DNA of 10,015 nt from Gammaproteobacteria bacterium UBA5338 (GTDB taxonomy: Bacteria; Pseudomonadota; Gammaproteobacteria; Pseudomonadales; UBA5862): contig DHQM01000221.1 in assembly GCA_002408105.1 (NCBI GenBank), positions 6,790-16,804 on the forward strand, read 5' to 3'. The position numbers and the translations under genes were made by a program. Positions within the stretch are counted from its first letter, which is position 1. The number at the start of each line of letters is the position of its first letter. The notes beneath the pieces were generated by a model. That model was not told the origin of the DNA. It saw nothing but the letters and a program-made list of their open reading frames with translations, and made no database searches. Below, piece after piece: positions 8,256 to 10,015 of the stretch.

Positions 8256-8912
8256 ATGGTTAGAAAAACCAAGGCAGAAGCCGAACGGACCCGCGAGCAA
8301 ATCCTCGACGCTGCAGAAACCGTGTTTCTGCAGCGGGGGGTGGCGCGGGCCTCTCTGGCGGAGATCGCCGATGCTGCAGGCGTCACCCGAGGCGCGGTCT
8401 ACTGGCACTTCCGTGACAAGACGGACCTGTTCAACGCGATGTACTGCCGTGTGCACTTGCCAATGGCCGAACTCTTCGACGAGATCGTGGCCGCCCCACA
8501 AGGCAATCGACAATTGGAGCAGGCGCTCTCCGGTCTCAAGGCATTTTGCGTTCGCGCCCTGACCAGCATTGAGCAGGACCCGCGGCGGTGCCGGGTATTC
8601 ACCATCCTGTTCCACCGCTGCGAATTCGTGGACGGGTTGAGCGAAAGCAACCAGAAGCTGATCGAGGTGAACCGCCAAAACCTCGACAACCTGATCCAAC
8701 TGTTCAGCCATGCACAGGCATCGGGCCGGCTAGCGCATGGACTGACCCCTCCGTTGGCGGCGACCGTCGTGCACTCATTCCTCGATGGGATGTACTTTGA
8801 AGCCTTGCGCGACCCGGATCGCTATCACCTGCAAAGGGATGCTGAAGCGATGGTGAGCGCCGTGTTTGCGGGGCTGCTCACCGCAGGGGAACCGCCACTG
8901 CGCCTCGGTTAA
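8256..8912 (+). CDS. TetR-family transcriptional repressor, AcrR/TtgR type
   Basis: This encodes 218 residues, normal for the AcrR group. The N-terminal TetR DNA-binding domain spans about 12-59: TREQILDAAETVFLQRG, then the helix-turn-helix LAEIADAAGVTRGAVYWHF (34-52) and DKTDLF. This nearly matches AcrR, including the recognition helix TRGAVYWHF. The C-terminal ligand-binding half carries ILFHRCEFV (117-125), a segment typical of AcrR-like regulators of RND pumps rather than of TetR proteins in general. The start ATG 8256 has no good ribosome site, but the product begins just where AcrR homologues do (MVRKTKAEAERTREQI), so I keep it; weak initiation would suit a low-level repressor. It is divergent from the efflux operon, with an AcrR-like palindrome between them. 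Known family behaviour is release from DNA on binding drugs or other amphiphiles; the ligand here is not determinable. Confidence 0.95.
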   Translation: MVRKTKAEAERTREQILDAAETVFLQRGVARASLAEIADAAGVTRGAVYWHFRDKTDLFNAMYCRVHLPMAELFDEIVAAPQGNRQLEQALSGLKAFCVRALTSIEQDPRRCRVFTILFHRCEFVDGLSESNQKLIEVNRQNLDNLIQLFSHAQASGRLAHGLTPPLAATVVHSFLDGMYFEALRDPDRYHLQRDAEAMVSAVFAGLLTAGEPPLRLG

Positions 8913-8916
8913 GGCA

Positions 8917-8934
8917 GGCGCGTCAACGCGCGCC
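8917..8934 (+). terminator. GC-rich hairpin after the repressor gene
   Basis: GGCGCG (8917-8922) pairs with CGCGCC (8929-8934), extendable by a U-G pair, with a short CAAC loop, starting four bases after the repressor stop codon. The stem is strong, but no T-run follows (AAGAGCGGG), so intrinsic termination is doubtful. Position and stability make a transcript-end structure plausible. Confidence 0.4.
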
Positions 8935-9023
8935 AAGAGCGGGCGCTGGAAGGCTTCACGCGCCGCCTTGATCCGCACCCGCGCGTGCAGTCAGGGCTGT
9001 GGTTGTTCACGAGTTCTGGAGTG

Positions 9024-9047
9024 GCGCCCATCCGACCCAAAGGGCGC
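9024..9047. repeat. 6-bp inverted repeat between convergent repressor and DUF411 genes
   Basis: GCGCCC (9024-9029) and GGGCGC (9042-9047) pair around a 12-base spacer. The element lies 45 bases beyond the DUF411 stop on the minus strand and over 110 bases beyond the repressor stop. There is no T-run on either side. It may be a weak two-way terminator or chance in GC-rich DNA. The rest of 8913-9091 shows nothing recognisable. Confidence 0.25.
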
Positions 9048-9091
9048 TTGCGTCACCTCGGAATCTCCCTGAACCCATTCCGTCCGCAGGG

Positions 9092-9532
9092 TCAGTGGCT
9101 GGCGAATACGGAGCGCTTCTTCCCGTCGAACAGGATGACGCGGTAGGGATCTTTGCGGTTGCCATACTCCATTCCAGGGGATCCCAGCGGCATTCCCGGC
9201 ACCGCCAGACCGCCACCGTCTGGATGCTCCTCAAGCAGCCTGCGAATGTCGCTCGCCGGCACATGGCCCTCGATCACATGGCCTTGCACCACCGCACTGT
9301 GGCAGCTTTGCAGGTCGGCCGGCACGCCAAGGCGGGCCTTGGTGGCTGCGAGGTCCTCCAGATCTTGCACCTGCACCGCGAAACCTGCCGCTTTCAAATG
9401 CTGAACCCAATCTCCACAGCAGCCACAACTGGGTGTTTTGTACACCTGAACAACCGGCCCTTGTGCGAAAACCAAGGGCGTGGTCAGCGCCAGCACAATC
9501 TGAATGACCCACCGCATCCACAACTTTCTCAT
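9092..9532 (-). CDS. Exported DUF411 cysteine-rich protein, putative metal-binding
   Basis: This encodes 146 residues, usual for secreted DUF411 proteins. The N-terminus is a signal peptide (MRKLWMRW basic, then a hydrophobic run) with likely cleavage after Ala23 (VFA/Q). The mature part matches the family closely: VQVYKTPSCGCCGDW with Cys36, Cys38 and Cys39, LGVPADLQSCHSAVV with Cys77-His78, VIEGHVPASDIRRLL (86-100), GLAVPGMPLGSPGMEYG (108-123) and DPYRVILFD. The fold is thioredoxin-like in pattern, with the Cys cluster where the redox site would be, and members are often annotated as metal-binding or found near copper or heavy-metal genes. Actual metal and role are not established. A GAGGGA lies 11 bases before ATG 9532, slightly far; Met6 is an alternative start that would also leave a signal peptide. 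No metal-resistance genes flank it here. Family call is secure, function tentative. Confidence 0.92.
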   Translation of the reverse strand: MRKLWMRWVIQIVLALTTPLVFAQGPVVQVYKTPSCGCCGDWVQHLKAAGFAVQVQDLEDLAATKARLGVPADLQSCHSAVVQGHVIEGHVPASDIRRLLEEHPDGGGLAVPGMPLGSPGMEYGNRKDPYRVILFDGKKRSVFASH

Positions 9533-9558
9533 TGATTGATCCGTCCCTCTCTAAAACG

Positions 9559-9588
9559 ATTGACTCAATGGTGTGCAGCCAAGCTGCA
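9559..9588 (-). repeat. Palindrome and short hairpin upstream of the DUF411 gene
   Basis: ATTGACTCAAT (9559-9569) is palindromic about a central C, 27-37 bases before the DUF411 start, where an operator would be expected. Next to it, TGCAGC (9574-9579) and GCTGCA (9583-9588) form a six-pair stem with a CAA loop. They could be an operator plus a structure from the preceding transcript. No known regulator site was recognised. Confidence 0.3.
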
Positions 9589-9642
9589 GCGCGTGGTCGC
9601 CGCTGAAGTTTCCGCAACAATGCCGACGATGCAGGCGAACTT

Positions 9643-9659
9643 GGTTGCGAACAGCAACC
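9643..9659 (-). terminator. Hairpin just after the ATPase gamma gene
   Basis: GGTTGC (9643-9648) and GCAACC (9654-9659) form a perfect six-pair stem with a five-base loop, 15 bases beyond the stop codon of the gamma-subunit gene on the minus strand. Only two A residues, then mixed sequence, follow on that strand, so a true intrinsic terminator is uncertain. Its place at the end of what is normally the last gene of the operon supports a terminator role. Confidence 0.35.
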
Positions 9660-9674
9660 TCGGCTGCGATTGTG

Positions 9675-10015
9675 TCACAACCGTTCGCAAGAACCCTCAG
9701 GGAGTGCAACCCCGATTTCCAACTCCTCAATGATCTGCTCCTGCCGCGCGTGGCGCTGGCGCTGGCGCAGCCCGTCGCAGCGCTCATCCAGCCGCTGCAG
9801 GGCCGCCTGCAGGTGGGCGATGCGCTGCTGGTTCTCGACCAGCAGGGAACCGATCAGCAGGCCGTTGAACACCGCGAACAGGTACTGCTCGAGCAGCGCG
9901 GCCTCGAACTGCGGCGCCGGCAGTTGCAGGCGCGGCGCGGCTTCGGTCCTTGTCGCACCCGTTGGCGGCGGCAGCACCGCCACCCGCAGCACGCGGTGCT
10001 GCTGCGGGTCGTGGC
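9675..10015 (-). CDS. Alternate (N-type) F1Fo ATPase gamma subunit, C-terminal part
   Basis: The frame is open at the right edge, so only about 113 C-terminal residues are seen; the GTG at 9990-9992 is internal. Before it the frame reads HDPQQHR, resembling the 'PQQHR' stretch I associate with this subunit. The remainder has PAPQFEAALLEQYLFAVFNG, then SLLVENQQRIAHLQAALQRL and RQEQIIEELEI, the closing long helix of F1 gamma. The pattern LLEQYLFA with ENxxRxAHxxxALxRL fits the alternate F1Fo gamma family (N-ATPase) better than the housekeeping AtpG, which has a different spacing and usually ends in a LxIVSGAEAL-like sequence. In N-ATPase operons gamma is normally the last gene, which agrees with non-coding DNA after the stop at 9675. 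Such enzymes are thought to pump Na+ or H+ outward using ATP. The C-terminus PEGSCERL is a slightly longer tail than I expect. Confidence 0.75.
   Translation of the reverse strand, partial: HDPQQHRVLRVAVLPPPTGATRTEAAPRLQLPAPQFEAALLEQYLFAVFNGLLIGSLLVENQQRIAHLQAALQRLDERCDGLRQRQRHARQEQIIEELEIGVALPEGSCERL

Noticed and set aside
8205..8711. 168-codon open frame on the minus strand
   Set aside because: It is antisense to the TetR-type repressor, whose helix-turn-helix and ligand domain are clear.
9536..9733. 65-codon plus-strand frame between the DUF411 and ATPase gamma genes
   Set aside because: It overlaps the gamma-subunit gene on the other strand, has no ribosome site and its product resembles no family.

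Overview
This is a GC-rich bacterial chromosomal window. Four gene families point to a proteobacterium, most likely a gammaproteobacterium: a tripartite RND efflux operon with an AcrR-like repressor, a protein with a VPxPA-type C-terminal sorting signal, a DUF454 (YbaN-like) membrane protein, and the end of an 'alternate' (N-type, often Na+-linked) F1Fo ATPase operon. The N-ATPase and the sorting signal would suit an environmental, possibly marine or halotolerant species. This placement is inferred from gene families; no ribosomal RNA or other phylogenetic marker is present.

Layout. Positions 1-213 (+) hold the C-terminal end of a DUF454 inner-membrane protein. Positions 214-462 are non-coding and contain two inverted repeats and a pair of near-identical 11-bp repeats. 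Positions 463-2112 (+) encode a 549-residue exported beta-rich protein of unknown function with a VPIPA-CTERM tail. It converges on an efflux operon read leftward (8014 to 2216) in the order periplasmic adaptor lipoprotein, RND permease, outer-membrane channel lipoprotein. The three genes overlap end to start by 4 and 8 bases. A 241-bp intergenic region (8015-8255) separates the adaptor from a divergent AcrR-type TetR repressor (8256-8912, +) and carries a perfect 18-bp palindrome closely resembling the enterobacterial acrAB operator. Positions 9092-9532 (-) encode an exported DUF411 cysteine-rich protein. Positions 9675-10015 (-) hold the C-terminal part of the N-ATPase gamma subunit, usually the last gene of that operon.

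How the parts work together. The repressor, palindrome, adaptor, permease and channel form a self-contained, ligand-inducible proton-driven drug or solvent efflux module. The permease keeps its proton-relay residues and both outer components are predicted lipoproteins. The DUF411 protein, CTERM protein and DUF454 protein have no evident functional link to the pump.

Novelty. Most of the window is a recognisable efflux locus. The least explained parts are the CTERM-anchored protein and the repeat-bearing DNA just upstream of it. I see no CRISPR array, tRNA, rRNA, intact insertion sequence or phage gene.
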